A DNA stretch of 64,000 nt from contig JADWQD010000011.1 of the NCBI GenBank assembly GCA_016110215.1, positions 1,426,001 through 1,490,000 of the forward strand. The letters run 5' to 3'. Positions 1 through 10,825 of this stretch are shown here, one piece after another (position 1 is the first letter of the stretch; every line of letters starts with the position of its first letter). The DNA is from Capronia americana (taxonomy: Eukaryota; Ascomycota; Eurotiomycetes; Chaetothyriales; Herpotrichiellaceae). The notes under the pieces were generated by a model. The model was given only the letters and a program-made list of their open reading frames with translations. It was not told the origin of the DNA and did no database searches. The translations under genes and the position numbers were made by a program.

Positions 1-1
1 G

Positions 2-1578
2 CGCAACGATGCAGCACACCAAGAAGCCCGTCACATTTCTTTCAATTTTGACGCGCTCTGTCGACGCGTGGTCCGATCCTGCCCCGGCGCCGATTCCATC
101 TCGACTTTCGAAAAGAAGGAAGGCGGCTTCAATCGGGCTTTCATCTTTACCACAAACAACGGAAGAGTGGTCGTCGCAAAACTACCCTTCTCCAATGCAG
201 GACCGCGGCACCTAACCACTCAATCGGAGATTGCCACGATTGAATTTTGTTGGTAGCATTGCATTCGGTCAATGGAATGCCTTTGATCTAACTATGTCAC
301 TTGTAGTGAGAAAGCATTCGAGCATACCTATACCATCCATCTACGACTGGGATGACGATCAATCCAACGAGATTGGAAGCGAGTACATTATAATGGAACA
401 TTCCTCGGGCGTTTCGCTGCACTCTGTATGGGCCAGGATGACCATTGACCAGCGGGTTCGGTGTATCGAGAACATTTGTCGACTGCTAGGCTCGATTGAT
501 GACATCCATTTTCCAGCTTACGGCAGTTTGTACACCACGGATCAGCAGCCCGGATCCGCGATAAAATTACAGGAGGATGATCGATTTTGTGTAGGACCAC
601 ATGTCGCGACTCGATACTGGGATTGCAACGTCGGGGATCGTCGATATTACGACCGGCAGCCACCCAATAGAGGCCCATGTACGCATCACAACATCCGAGA
701 CGTGTCGATAGTGTGTTAATCGTGCATTAGGGACGGACCTCTCGACTTGGAGTGACGGACTGATCGATGCCGGCATCTCGAGGGTTCCACCACAGGACAA
801 TGACCGCGAGCGGCGACCGTCCTACTTCGGCACTCCTAGCATGCATGTCCAACTGCTTCAAGAAGGACGTCTACTCTTAGATACCATCTCGAAAGACCCG
901 AGGATCCTCGCCGTCGCAAACCCGGTCTTATTCCATCCAGATTTGAACATGAGGAATGTCTTCGTTGACAGCGACGACCACACCAAAGTGGCAAGCTTCA
1001 TAGATTGGCAGTCGGCAAGTCTCGATCCGGCATTCTGGGTCACCGGCATAAGACCTGATTTTGCTGCTCTGCCAGATCAGCCCGATGACTCGAATGATGC
1101 TATCATCGTATGCGCCAGAGCCTTCGACCACTACATGGGGTCGTATCTTCCACAGTTGGCTCGCGCGCAATCCGTGGATCCACGCCTTGTGCGCCCTTTC
1201 CAATACCCGCATCGGACATGGAACGATGGTGTTGTTGCTTTTCGACATGACCTGTTGATGACTTTAAAAGAGTGGGAGGTTTTAGGGTTTAAAGGGACAG
1301 GTCCCATTGCGGCGCCGGACTCGGATGAGTTTGCTGCTCATCAACGCGAGTATCGATACTTTGTTGCTGCCCAGAAATTACGGCAACAGGTGGCAGACTA
1401 TCTCACCATCTCATCCGACGGCTGGGTACCTGAGGAGGCATGGCATGCTGTGCAACTGCAGCATCAGCAACTCTACTCCAATGTAGCGCAAGCCATCATG
1501 AGTACTGAGGATTCGGACGACGACGAACCAGTCAAAAGCGAAAGCGAGTTGAAAGCCATCTGGCCGTTCGATTTATGA
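2..1578 (+). CDS. AIM9-like phosphotransferase (APH family), 5' end outside the window
   Basis: Partial gene; its start lies left of the window. I read three exons, 2-248, 307-678 and 731-1578, which restore one frame across introns of 58 and 52 bp. The N-terminal part has the FNFDALC and GGFNRAF segments followed by VVAKLP and a SEIATIEFLR stretch, the usual opening of the fungal family named after yeast AIM9 (a mitochondrial phosphotransferase-like protein). The catalytic loop is visible as LFHPDLNMRNVFVD, followed by the metal-binding-loop equivalent FIDWQSA. The family has an aminoglycoside-phosphotransferase kinase fold; substrates are unknown for most fungal members. Splicing joins TIEF to LRKHSSIPIPS and NRGP to WTDL, which supports the boundaries. 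Function beyond the fold is not known. Confidence 0.85.
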
Positions 1579-1733
1579 TATGGATCCAGCCGTCTTCCAT
1601 TCGAACTAGCGGCCGAGTTTCTCTGCACAAACTTCGAAATGGGAAGCAGGTCATAGATTTTTCGCTCTCGAGCACAGTCGCGCACCAGTCATTGCATGCC
1701 CCGAATGTCCGCACTAGACGCAATGCCGCTAAT

Positions 1734-3146
1734 TTACAGGAGAAGCAAGTTCCAATTCTTCTGGAGCGCCAAAGACAGCCACGAACACTTAGACCCGGCC
1801 GCGTGCAGGGCCCAGAGCTCCTCCAACATCTCGATCGCCCAGAGATTGGCGGGGATGCGATTCATCGAGAACAGCGCCCGGAACCGTTTGCGGACCTCGT
1901 CGCGCAACTCGGGCTCGTCTTCGCCCAGCTCGGCCGCGGCCGTGAGCAGCGGGAGGGCCAGGACGATGTGGTACGAGCAGCCCGCCGGGATTTCCATAAT
2001 GTCATCGAGGATGTCGCGGGCGCATTGGCGGATGACTTGTTCTGTCTCCGTCTCCGTCTGCTCCGATGCCGCGAGGGTTTCTTCCCGGTCGGCACAGGCG
2101 GTCGTCCGATACAGCATGACCAGACCGTGCTTGCGAAAGGCGTTGCTCACGAGGTACAGGTTGCGGTCTTCCTCGGGCGACTCCCAGTCCAGCAGTTCCT
2201 GCTCCAGCGTTTCCTCCAGGGCGTAGTCGCGCGGACAGTGGTCGAGGATGGCGCGACAGTACCGGCCCACCGTGCTCAGGAGGTAGTAGATCTCGGTCGA
2301 GTAGCCCGCGACAGGGTGGAAGACGCGCCGCATGGGCGAGATGCAGTGGTAGATTTCGGGCGTGTTGAGCGGCGTCTGCTGCTGCGGCGTCACGAAGAAC
2401 GCCGAAGCCTGGTCCCAGTAGATGTAGCAGCCCAGTGCCAATTGCACGAACGGGTCCTCGATGGACCCCGTTTCCGCGACCATCATGTCGATGACCGCTC
2501 GCGCCCCGTACAGGTGCGGTTGCCCAATGTCGAGTTTATTCTCTTGGTCCGTCCACGCAGTGGACATGCCCAGGATGTACATGGTGAGAAACGACGCCTT
2601 TGCGGGCCGGTCGTTCTGATGCAGCTCCTCGCGGAAGAATGTGAGAGCTCGCGCCCTCTCCTCCAAGCACGACGTCAGGGCGGCGGCGCTGAAGAACCCC
2701 TCGTGCGCCACGCTGATGCTCTGGAGACTGTGCAGCAGCGAGGGCGACGAGTCCAGATATTTTAGGATCGGGAACGACAGCGGATTGATCTCCGGGTCGA
2801 TGACCATGATCTGGCTGGCTCGCTCCAGCCAATACTGCAGCGACCGCAGATTGACGTGCGACGACATCGACGACAGACACCGTCCAGGACTGAGCCACGG
2901 CGCTTCAATCACCCACTGTGCCCGCCGAGGCACCGATCGACACACCGACCCGCGCTGTTGACACCGGAGGCAGACTGGGAGCGTCTCGTCACATTTCACC
3001 CGCCGTCGTTTGCATTCGTGACAACCCGACCGGCTGTGTCTTCTCTGGTTAGGACGATCGACTTGACGAGGATTGCACGGTGCCGGGACTTTGGCCATTG
3101 ATGCGTTTTGGGCCGTGGCAAAGCGGACGCGGTACCTCGAGCTCAT
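1734..3146 (-). CDS. Zn2Cys6 transcription factor
   Basis: Single-exon gene for about 470 residues. The N-terminus carries a complete fungal binuclear cluster with spacing CX2CX6CX6CX2CX6C (residues about 42-69, SGCHECKRRRVKC onward), so it is a nuclear DNA-binding protein. The remainder is a helical fungal transcription-factor middle region of the Upc2/Pro1-like type. The ATG at 3146 has A at -3 and is preferred; a second in-frame ATG at 3098 would shorten the protein by 16 residues without touching the zinc cluster. It is transcribed divergently from the NmrA-like gene across about 0.7 kb and sits at the edge of a run of oxidoreductase genes, so it is a good candidate for their local regulator. 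That role is inferred from position only. Confidence 0.9.
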   Translation of the reverse strand: MSSRYRVRFATAQNASMAKVPAPCNPRQVDRPNQRRHSRSGCHECKRRRVKCDETLPVCLRCQQRGSVCRSVPRRAQWVIEAPWLSPGRCLSSMSSHVNLRSLQYWLERASQIMVIDPEINPLSFPILKYLDSSPSLLHSLQSISVAHEGFFSAAALTSCLEERARALTFFREELHQNDRPAKASFLTMYILGMSTAWTDQENKLDIGQPHLYGARAVIDMMVAETGSIEDPFVQLALGCYIYWDQASAFFVTPQQQTPLNTPEIYHCISPMRRVFHPVAGYSTEIYYLLSTVGRYCRAILDHCPRDYALEETLEQELLDWESPEEDRNLYLVSNAFRKHGLVMLYRTTACADREETLAASEQTETETEQVIRQCARDILDDIMEIPAGCSYHIVLALPLLTAAAELGEDEPELRDEVRKRFRALFSMNRIPANLWAIEMLEELWALHAAGSKCSWLSLALQKNWNLLLL

Positions 3147-3843
3147 CGTCACGTTTGTCGAGGAGGAACAGGGACAGTACAGTACAGTACAGGTCAAGTC
3201 GGATGTCGCTGTTGACGAGAATCACTTCAATGTCGCTAATACAGCATACGCCGAGGGTTGAGCAATGAACCAGAGAAGGTCAGTCCAGGGCTGGATGGAG
3301 GCCTCGGCTTGGTGCCGATAACTGACCCCAAGCATGAGGGAGCAACTTCTTATCTCAGGCCAATCGATCGGCTGAGATTCGCCCATTTCTACCGCCCCTT
3401 CTGGGCCCCAGCGAGGCCCGGTGACAGGTGGGTCCCCGGGGGATAAGCCACGCCAAGTTCACGATAATAAGGTTAGCTTTCCCATGATAGTAGTACCTCC
3501 TCCTACTGTGTAGGACTTCGTGTTCGCGAAGACTCACGGATTGGGTATTCGTTTGAAATGTCTTGTCTTCACAATACGGAACTACTCGTGCAGGACTTCT
3601 CCCGCCGGTTCCAGTTTGGATTCGAGTGGACTCAGATGATCATGTCTCCACAGCTGTCCTGTTTGATGGCATCTGCATTTCCCAGGATGCTAGGCCGAAG
3701 ATGAGGCCTCATAAACCCGGTGGGCTGGATAAATCAGTTAAATCGGGCCTACTCTCTATGTCCCAAGATGCTTCTTCCCATTTTCAATACTCCCTGTCTC
3801 TAATTATCGCTCACTACGCCAATTCTTCCACAGCTTAGCTACC
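3147..3843. promoter_or_regulatory. Divergent intergenic region between the Zn2Cys6 and NmrA-like genes
   Basis: About 0.7 kb separates two divergent start codons, so it should hold both promoters. A short ACAGT tandem run lies at about 3174-3192. No open frame here looks coding. I see no obvious CGG-N-CCG operator I would defend by eye. Confidence 0.5.
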
Positions 3844-5262
3844 ATGGTATCTTCTCCTGCAAAACGGGTGGCAGTCGTTGGCGGTACAGGTGCGGAAACC
3901 TGTCTGAGAGTGTCGTCTACAGTGCATCGCTAATCAATATCGGCACATGTACTCGGTAGGCAACCTGGGCAGTTCCGTCGCCAGGTCATTGGCGAAAAAT
4001 CCAGCATTCGAACCGCGTGTCCTCTCCCGCAACGCCCAGGGGGTGAAAGCACAGAGCCTGTCGGCGGATTGCGGCATCTCCGTCGTCTCGGCCAACAACA
4101 GTGACACCCAAGCGCTGGAAGTCGCTTTCCAGGACTGCTGGGCCGTCTTCATCAACGTCGATTCGGACAATCCTGTAGGTCCCATCGATAGCTACGAGTA
4201 GTTATTCCGCGCGTCCCGAGATATTTATCCTACTTCGTCGCGTCATGTCTGCTGATCGAGCATCATGAAATGATGCGCATTAGGAATACCGATGGAAGAC
4301 CGGCGCGAAGCCCACCGAGTTCGACATCACCAAGAAGGTCATGGACAGTGCGATCCGCGCGGGTGTCAAACACATGGTCTTTGCTTCCCTGCCCCATGCG
4401 TCCAAGTTGACCAACGGCAAAATGTCCGTCGTGTCGTTTGACGGTACGAGAGATTCTCCTATTTTGTGAGATGGGCGATACGTGACTATCCTCCTATTTC
4501 AGATAGCCGATAAGCGATCGTCCTATTTCAGATGACCGATACGTGAGCTGAGCTGACCCGGGGGGCAACCGGCACAGACAAAGCGAGATCCGCCGACTAC
4601 ATGATGGAGTGTGCCAGGTCCGGGAAGCTGGAGACCGCCACGGTCGTCAACCCCGGCTGGTTCCTCGAGAACGCGTACGACGAGAAATACGTGGCCGCGT
4701 TCGGGGGATTCGCCGCGGTCGTTGACCCCGACGGCTATATGACGTTCAAGACGCCGCGGATGGGCAACGACCCCGAGTCGGTCCCCTGGCTGGCCGTGGC
4801 GGACGACTACGGCGACATTGTCCACGGCGTCCTGCTGGACTGTGAGGCGTGGAACGGCAAGTACATCGACGCTGTCTCCGAGTCGACGAGCTTCGACGGC
4901 ATGACGGCGGCGCATCAAAAAGGTGCAGTGATTCATCTCCAGGAAACTCTAAGATCACACTACTAACCTAATAATACTTTTCCCGCTTATTAGTCACTGG
5001 ACGGCCATCACGTTTCGTTCCCATCGAGAAAGGCGCCTTGGAGACCGAAGACGCGTCCAAAACGGAAGAGGTGAACGGCCTTTACGATCTCATGCAAGAG
5101 TTGGGGGGGAACTTCTTTAACGGGCGACCCACGGAGCATGAAAATGCAAAGCTGTTAAAGCGCAAAGCGTGCGAAGCGACCGGCCGCGGCGCCGATCAAG
5201 CTGGGTTGATGACAGTGGAGGGATTCTTCAAGAAGTACGGCGACATCTTAGACAATCATTGA
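3844..5262 (+). CDS. NmrA-like family NAD(P)-binding protein
   Basis: Five exons, 3844-3889, 3960-4174, 4284-4443, 4578-4922 and 4994-5262, give an uninterrupted protein of 344 residues. Residues 7-21 contain the beta strand RVAVVGGTG and, across the first intron, NLGSS: the glycine-rich GXXGXXG dinucleotide-binding loop of NmrA-like and atypical short-chain dehydrogenases. Later conserved parts are a FINVDSDN strand, the GVKHMVFASLPH strand and NPGWFLENAY. NmrA-like proteins sense the redox state or act as reductases; the catalytic tyrosine is often absent, so enzyme activity cannot be assumed. The third intron holds a short tandem repeat (listed separately). It is the first gene of the rightward part of the oxidoreductase cluster. 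Confidence 0.88.
4457..4550. repeat. Three degenerate ~30-bp tandem units inside an intron
   Basis: Within intron 3 of the NmrA-like gene, three consecutive units begin TCCTATTT at about 4457, 4492 and 4521, followed by a related GAT...CGATA...CGTGA pattern. Units differ at several bases and the period is about 29-35 bp. They enlarge this intron to 134 bp while the other introns of the gene are 70-109 bp. Confidence 0.6.
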
Positions 5263-5685
5263 TAGAGGTAGAGTTCTACCTTGTAGAGTAGTACATGTGA
5301 CAGAGACCCTCTCGGACCCTCATTGTGAGGGGAGACGCTCATCAGTCACTAAAGCGAATGACATGACGGTCAATTACGATCTGACAGACACGGACCGAAC
5401 AGAACAGAACAGAACCAATGACCCACTTCCTGTGAGGACGAGTAAAGGCTGGGCGCTTGCTTGCTTGCACCGGCATCGCGTCGTGCGTACGAGTGACCAG
5501 GGTCGAGGCGGGGCACACTAAGATAGTCGACTTACCGTATAGAGTACGAATGCGAATGCGTGCGATGTGGTAACATCAACACTATAAGGATCAGTTCGTC
5601 GAGGGGACGACCACTGCTGGACATGTCCATGATTATTGTACAATTCCTCGTTCCAAACACTTGAGTGAATTTAACCATCAGCAAG
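5263..5685. other. Intergenic region, 423 bp
   Basis: It lies between the NmrA-like gene and the DAO-like gene on the same strand and should hold the terminator of the first and the promoter of the second. A short run of AGAAC repeats occurs at about 5398-5417. Nothing coding is visible. Confidence 0.5.
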
Positions 5686-6869
5686 ATGACCAAAGTGACA
5701 ATCCTGGGAGCCGGGTGAGTACAAGTACGATTAACTGTCTAGACACCGCTACTACTTACCGGACGTTTCTCTAATTAATTTATCGGGCGGTAGAATCGTT
5801 GGTATGGCGATCGCCAGCCAGCTTCCTCGCGACTACGACGTGACGATTGTCGGCGAACACCTCCCCGGCGACGCGATGAACCATGAATACACCAGTCAGT
5901 GGGCGGGGGCCATCTGGCTGGGCGTCCACGACAACAGTCGCCGCGAACAAAAGCTGCAGCTGGATGGGTTGGCGGCGCTGTGGAAGGTGGCCGGACGACA
6001 CCCCGAGTCCAGCGCCCGCAAAGTCGTGATGCGAGAAATCCAGGACTACGGCTCCGTCGACGATGTCTGGTACCGACACACGGTCCCGGACTTCCGCGTG
6101 CTGGCCGAGACCGAGCTGCCCAAGGGCGCGAAATGGGGGGTGGAATACCAGACCATCGTCATCACGCCGCCGACGTTCATCGCCTGGTTGCGAGGCCGGC
6201 TGGAGAGCAGGGGCGTTGTGTTCAAGCGGCTCGTCGTGCGATCGCTGGCCGACCTCAAGGACATGGGCCACGACGTGCTCGTCAACGCCACCGCCTGGGG
6301 CTCCGTGGCCCTCCAGGACGTGCAAGAGAAGAGACTCGTCACGGTCAAGCAGCAGAACATCCGCATCCGCATGCCCGGGTATAACAAGCTGTACATCCGC
6401 CGCGGCGACATGGGAGAGTACTATTCCACAGCGTTTGGTCGGGGCGACGGCACCATCTACATTGGAGGGATCCGAAAGCAGGGCGTCAAGAACTACACCG
6501 TCGACGAGGAGGACCGAAAACTGGTAAGCTTTGCTTAGAATTCGTCCATGACACCCTACCGATGAATGACCATTGCGATCCTGATTACTTGTACAGATCT
6601 TGCGCCGCCAGCACGAGAACCAGCCGGATGTGTTCAAGTCGCCGAATCTCGAGGACTACGACTTCATCGGTGACCATGTCGGCGTGTATCCGTTCATTCA
6701 GCAGAAAGACGGCGGTGTTCGCATCGAAAAGGAGATTGTCTCGGGCCAAAAGGTCGTGCATGCCTACGGCACCGAAGCGGGAGGGTTTGTCTACAGCTTT
6801 GGTCTGGGCCGGGAGGTCGCCAAACTGGTGTCGGAGTACGTGTTCGAGCCACCCAAGGCGTCGCTGTAG
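5686..6869 (+). CDS. D-amino-acid oxidase-like FAD enzyme
   Basis: Three exons, 5686-5714, 5794-6523 and 6597-6869, give 343 residues, the usual length of D-amino-acid or D-aspartate oxidases. The first intron interrupts the N-terminal Rossmann motif VTILGAGIVGMAIA. Family landmarks are HEYTSQWAGAIW (flavin contact), VLVNATAWGS, a YIRRGD region corresponding to the family's YIIPR area, GGIRK with the arginine that binds the substrate carboxylate, and the C-terminal HAYGTEAGGFVYSFGLG motif. These enzymes deaminate D-amino acids to keto acids with release of ammonia and peroxide. The protein ends ASL, at best a weak peroxisomal signal. Substrate preference cannot be read from sequence alone. 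Confidence 0.88.
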
Positions 6870-7386
6870 GGGGATGTTCGTCAAGGTTCATACTTCTAGT
6901 CTGTCCGCGTTTAACACGAGTAGAATCTCAAGACGTCCTATGCCCGCGTCGAGTCTGGAACAGGTAACTGATTAATGCCCACAGAGATGGAATGAACGAA
7001 AATGACCAAGACCGTTGCCAAGACTGTAACATCACGTGGATACGATAAGGCCGGATCCACTCTGTATCTAGAAGACCCACTTGGTCACCCCGTTTAGGTA
7101 AGTGTCGTTAGTTTCGGCGCTATTGACAAGCGAGCTCATGCAAGGGGAGCCACTCTTCGCAAACCGCTCCAATACGGTAAGTGGAGGCCATACCAGCGGG
7201 CCTTTGACATTGCACGCCCTGAGAACCTTTCGACCTTCGATAAACCGCGGCGGTTGATGACTGGGAAAGTCCTGGACCGAAATACACCGTCGTCAATCCG
7301 GTCGATTATAATGTGACTGACCCCGGTCGCAGAATGTCTCCCCCCATTCACGGGCTTGAGCCTTGCAACAAGAAAAAGGGAACGCC
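6870..7386. other. Intergenic region, 517 bp
   Basis: It separates the DAO-like gene from the next FAD oxidoreductase on the same strand and presumably holds that gene's promoter. No convincing open frame or repeat is visible. Confidence 0.45.
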
Positions 7387-8933
7387 ATGTATGATCAACT
7401 GCGAAAAGATCCCGGCCTCCCGGTTCCCAACCCAACCAGGTCGTTCTGGCAACAGCCTGGCCATGACAAGCTCCTGGGGATCAAGTCAAAGGAACTCCCG
7501 TCGCGGCGGAATATCGTGATTATCGGCTCGGGCATGACGGCGTGCAGCGTGTCGAAGGAACTTCTGGCAAGCGACCTCAGCGGCACGGTGACGGTGCTCG
7601 AGGCGCGCGAGGTCTGTTCAGGCGCCACGGGTCGGAATGGCGGGCGCATCACTTGCATTGCGGTGCGCGACTTCGACAAATACCGGCGGCTATACGGGGA
7701 TGAAGACGCCAAGAAGATCGTGAGGTTCGAGCTGGGCCACTACGATGAGATGGCGGCGGCCGCGCAAGAACTGGGTCCCGAACTGTTCAAGAAGACGGAG
7801 GTGAGGCAGGACGAGACCGTCGCCACGGTTTTCAGCGACCACAAACTCCAGGAGTTCAGGGATATGCACGCCAACTTTGAAGCTGCGTTTCCCGACCTCG
7901 CGGGGCGGATTAAAATGCTCGGCAATGAAATACAAGAGGTAGGTCAGTCAGTCAGTCGGTCGTCCTCCGTAGAGACATATGTCCCCGGCTGATGATCCGT
8001 TGGGATATATATATGTAGGTTTATGGCCTGCACGGTGCCAAAGGTGGCTTTCTCAGCGAGACCGGCGGTGTCTGGGCGTATCGGCTGGTCACCAGCCTCT
8101 TTGAAAAGCTCCTCACCGAGCATGGTGCCGAGCGGTTCTCCATCGAGACCAATACCCCTGTGCTTCAGATCTCGCGAGATCGAGACCAAGACCCCTCGTC
8201 GTTCGAGTATCCATACCTCCTCACCACGCCGAGAGGCTCGATCCGCGCGCGCCACGTCGTCCACTGCACTGAAGGCCACACCGCGCACCTGGTCCCGAAC
8301 CTGCGAGGCATCCTGGTACCCCGCCGCGGGCAGATGAGCGTGCAGAATCCCGGAAGCGCGTTCAGAGACCAGAAGGGCCGACGGTCGTACAGCTTCAACT
8401 ACGAGCACGGGTTCGACTATCTCAGCCAGAACCCGCACACAGGCCAGATCTTCATCGGCGGCGGCGAACTGAGCGGCTTCGACGGCGGGCTGAGCATCCA
8501 CGGCATCTCTTCCGACGCGGAAGAATCGATCCCAGCAAAGAGCCATTTAACCGGCGTCCTGCCCGTCATCTTTGGCCGGGACGGCTGGGGCGAGGAAAAG
8601 CCGGGCACGCCGACCCTTCACGCGTCATGGACGGGGATCTTGTGCAATTCCCTCGACGGCGCGCCCATGGTGGGCATGCTGCCACAGGAAACCCTGGGCT
8701 CCCGTCGCGCCGGGCAGAGACACGCTGGCGCCGAATGGATCTCCGCCGGCTACGGGGGTTACGGCATGGTGAATGCGTGGAGGTGTGGGAAGGCAGTGGC
8801 CAAGCAACTGCTGGGGAAGGAATCGCCCGAGCTTCCACCGCCGTATCGAATAACACCGGCGAGGATGGTCAAGTTGTCTACCAGGTTGGCCGAGATTGCG
8901 GGCTCAGGAGAACACCTTCGGGCATTACTATAG
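7387..8933 (+). CDS. FAD-dependent oxidoreductase (DAO fold)
   Basis: Two exons, 7387-7938 and 8019-8933, encode 488 residues. After about 40 N-terminal residues, the motif NIVIIGSGMTACSVS forms the FAD-binding Rossmann loop, followed by VLEAREVCSGATGRNGG, typical of the large DAO family that includes gamma-glutamylputrescine oxidoreductase-like and related amine oxidases. A second conserved block, GGGELSG, and the C-terminal SAGYGGYGMVNAWRCGKAVA close the flavin site. Members oxidise amines or N-methyl amino acids. The 80-bp intron starts GTAGGT and ends TATGTAG. The ATG at 7387 is the first in the frame. It lies downstream of another DAO-fold enzyme, so the cluster has two flavin oxidases. 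Confidence 0.87.
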
Positions 8934-9211
8934 ACGGTCCCCTTTCTCTACTCACTCAGTCACAGAATCCCGGAAATTCAATACATGACTCATGGCTTAT
9001 AATCTGATAACAGAGACAGAGTTGAAGGAGATCAAGTAGCAGGGGAGCTCTGTGTCTCCCCAAGGTCAATTTTGATTTAACACAATCGAGAGACATCAAG
9101 TCAAGGGGATTGATTGATTGACTCTCTATTTCCCAAGACCAATGTAGATCTAACACGATTAAACGGTCAAGTAAAGAAGACTCTCTATCTTCTAAAGATC
9201 ATTATCGATTT
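8934..9211. repeat. Degenerate ~60-bp tandem repeat between convergent genes
   Basis: Between the stop codons of two convergent genes, units beginning GAGCTCTGTGTCTCCC (about 9045), GACTCTCTATTTCCC (9120) and GACTCTCTATCTTCT (9179) are followed by similar AAGRTCAAT...GAT...AACAC blocks. Spacings are about 75 and 59 bp and the units have diverged. The rest of the interval shows nothing else. Confidence 0.55.
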
Positions 9212-10825
9212 TCATTCTAGTATAAACGACGGAAACCCATTCGCCTTCTCCTCCTCCGTCATGTCGAGATAGCCTTTAAGTCCATGAAAGTAGAACTTCA
9301 CCACCGGCTTTCGTCCGGGAATGTTTTCACCAAAGATCCAACTGGCAGCAGTCTTGAGCAGACTTCCTTCCGTGGCTTGGACACAGACATCCTTCCATGC
9401 CTCCTCGGCTTCCAACCTGACTTCTATCTTAGGACTTTGGCTTTTGGTTCTCACTGTGGATGATTGTTCGGCGTGCTTGATGACTTCGGTGATAAAGTTT
9501 ACCTCGCACTCGATTGCGCAGGGGAAATTGGCAAACGGCCCTTGAGGTCCGGAGATGATGAACATGTTGGGGAACCCGGACACGGCGACCGCAGCGAAGG
9601 CGTTAGGACCACCGCCCTCCCAGTGTTGCTTCAATGTCTCCCCGTTGCGACCCTGAATGTTCACGCGAAGGTAGCTGCCGTCCACGGCGTCGAAGCCCGT
9701 GGCAAAGATCAGAATGTCGTGCTCGTGTATGTGACCGTCGGCCGTTTGAATGCCCTCCGGGACGATGGACGTGATGGGCGTATCTTGAAGACTGACGACC
9801 TTGACGTTGTCCCGGTTGAATATCTGGTAGTAGCCGGTATCGCACAGCGGACGACGCGCGTAGAGCTCCTTCGGCTTCAGCACGCGTGCCTTTTCGGGGT
9901 TCCGCACGATTTGATCAATCTTGGAATGGATGAAGCGGCAGGTCTCCTTGTTGGCCTCTTCGTTCGTCATGATGTCTCCGAACCCGCTGTTCAAGAAGCG
10001 GAAAGCATTGCCCTGTTCCCAGAGCGACTGGAAGATGCACCGCCGTTCGTCTGGCGACACCGACATCATGGGCGTCGACACCTCGGGGACGCCGAACCCG
10101 GTCTTGGACTTCCACACGCCCTCGTAGATGGCGTCGTAGTTTTCGTTAACGTGCTGCCGATACTCCTTCGAAACGGGCTTCTGACCGGCAGGGACCGAGT
10201 ATTGCGGATGGCGTTGATAAGAGGTCAACTGTCCCACCACGGGCGCAATCGCTGTCATCACTTGCACGCCCGTCGACCCGTTCCCGATGACGCCGACACT
10301 CTTTCCACGGAGGTCAAGGTCCGCCGGCCATGACGCCGTATGCACCACGCGACCCTTGTAGCTGTCCAACCCGGGCAGGGGAGGGAAGTTTGGTGTTGAG
10401 AGCAACCCGAGAGCATTTAGCAGGTACCGTGCGACGAAAACCGTGCCTCCGGCGCAGACCACCCTCCAGGATCGCAGCTGATCGTCCCACTCGGCAGCGG
10501 TCATCTCAGTGTGCAGTTGAATGAGGTCTCGGAGGTCGTGTCGATCGACGACATGGTTGAGGTATTGGAGGATTTCCGGCTGGTAGACATATCTCGTCGT
10601 CCATGGATACGTGATGAGGTCTTCCTTGTCCCATGAATATCGGTACAGGTATGCTTCCGTGTCGCTCATTGCGCCGGGATAGCGATTCCAGTACCAAGTC
10701 CCTCCCACGCCGCCACCTTTTTCAATGCACCGGACACTGAGACCGAGTTTCTTCAACCGGTACGTCTGGTAAATCCCTCCAAACCCCGCACCGACGACGA
10801 GCGCATCGACCTGAATCACCGCCAT
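9212..10825 (-). CDS. Baeyer-Villiger-type flavin monooxygenase
   Basis: An intronless gene for 537 residues. The N-terminal FAD-binding loop GAGFGG is at residues 12-17, the second Rossmann loop GNGSTG (NADPH) at about 181-186, and between them the Baeyer-Villiger fingerprint YKGRVVHTASWP at about 156-167, which follows the FXGXXXHXXXWP pattern with Tyr for Phe. GGVGGTWYWNRYPG and FATGFDAV are also typical of cyclohexanone/steroid monooxygenase relatives. Such enzymes insert oxygen next to a ketone to give an ester or lactone. The ATG at 10825 has a stronger context than the one at 10834. The gene has no introns, unlike the eight-exon relative at 40815-43103, which suggests separate origins. 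Confidence 0.9.
   Translation of the reverse strand: MAVIQVDALVVGAGFGGIYQTYRLKKLGLSVRCIEKGGGVGGTWYWNRYPGAMSDTEAYLYRYSWDKEDLITYPWTTRYVYQPEILQYLNHVVDRHDLRDLIQLHTEMTAAEWDDQLRSWRVVCAGGTVFVARYLLNALGLLSTPNFPPLPGLDSYKGRVVHTASWPADLDLRGKSVGVIGNGSTGVQVMTAIAPVVGQLTSYQRHPQYSVPAGQKPVSKEYRQHVNENYDAIYEGVWKSKTGFGVPEVSTPMMSVSPDERRCIFQSLWEQGNAFRFLNSGFGDIMTNEEANKETCRFIHSKIDQIVRNPEKARVLKPKELYARRPLCDTGYYQIFNRDNVKVVSLQDTPITSIVPEGIQTADGHIHEHDILIFATGFDAVDGSYLRVNIQGRNGETLKQHWEGGGPNAFAAVAVSGFPNMFIISGPQGPFANFPCAIECEVNFITEVIKHAEQSSTVRTKSQSPKIEVRLEAEEAWKDVCVQATEGSLLKTAASWIFGENIPGRKPVVKFYFHGLKGYLDMTEEEKANGFPSFILE

Noticed and set aside
1575..2765. A 396-codon plus-strand open frame
   Set aside because: It lies antisense to the Zn2Cys6 gene, is very Arg-rich and has no domain; it is a shadow of a GC-rich gene.
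5780..6637. A 285-codon minus-strand open frame
   Set aside because: It is antisense to the DAO-like gene, which has full family motifs and proper introns.
9464..10333. A 289-codon plus-strand open frame
   Set aside because: It is antisense to the Baeyer-Villiger-type gene and has no recognisable motif.
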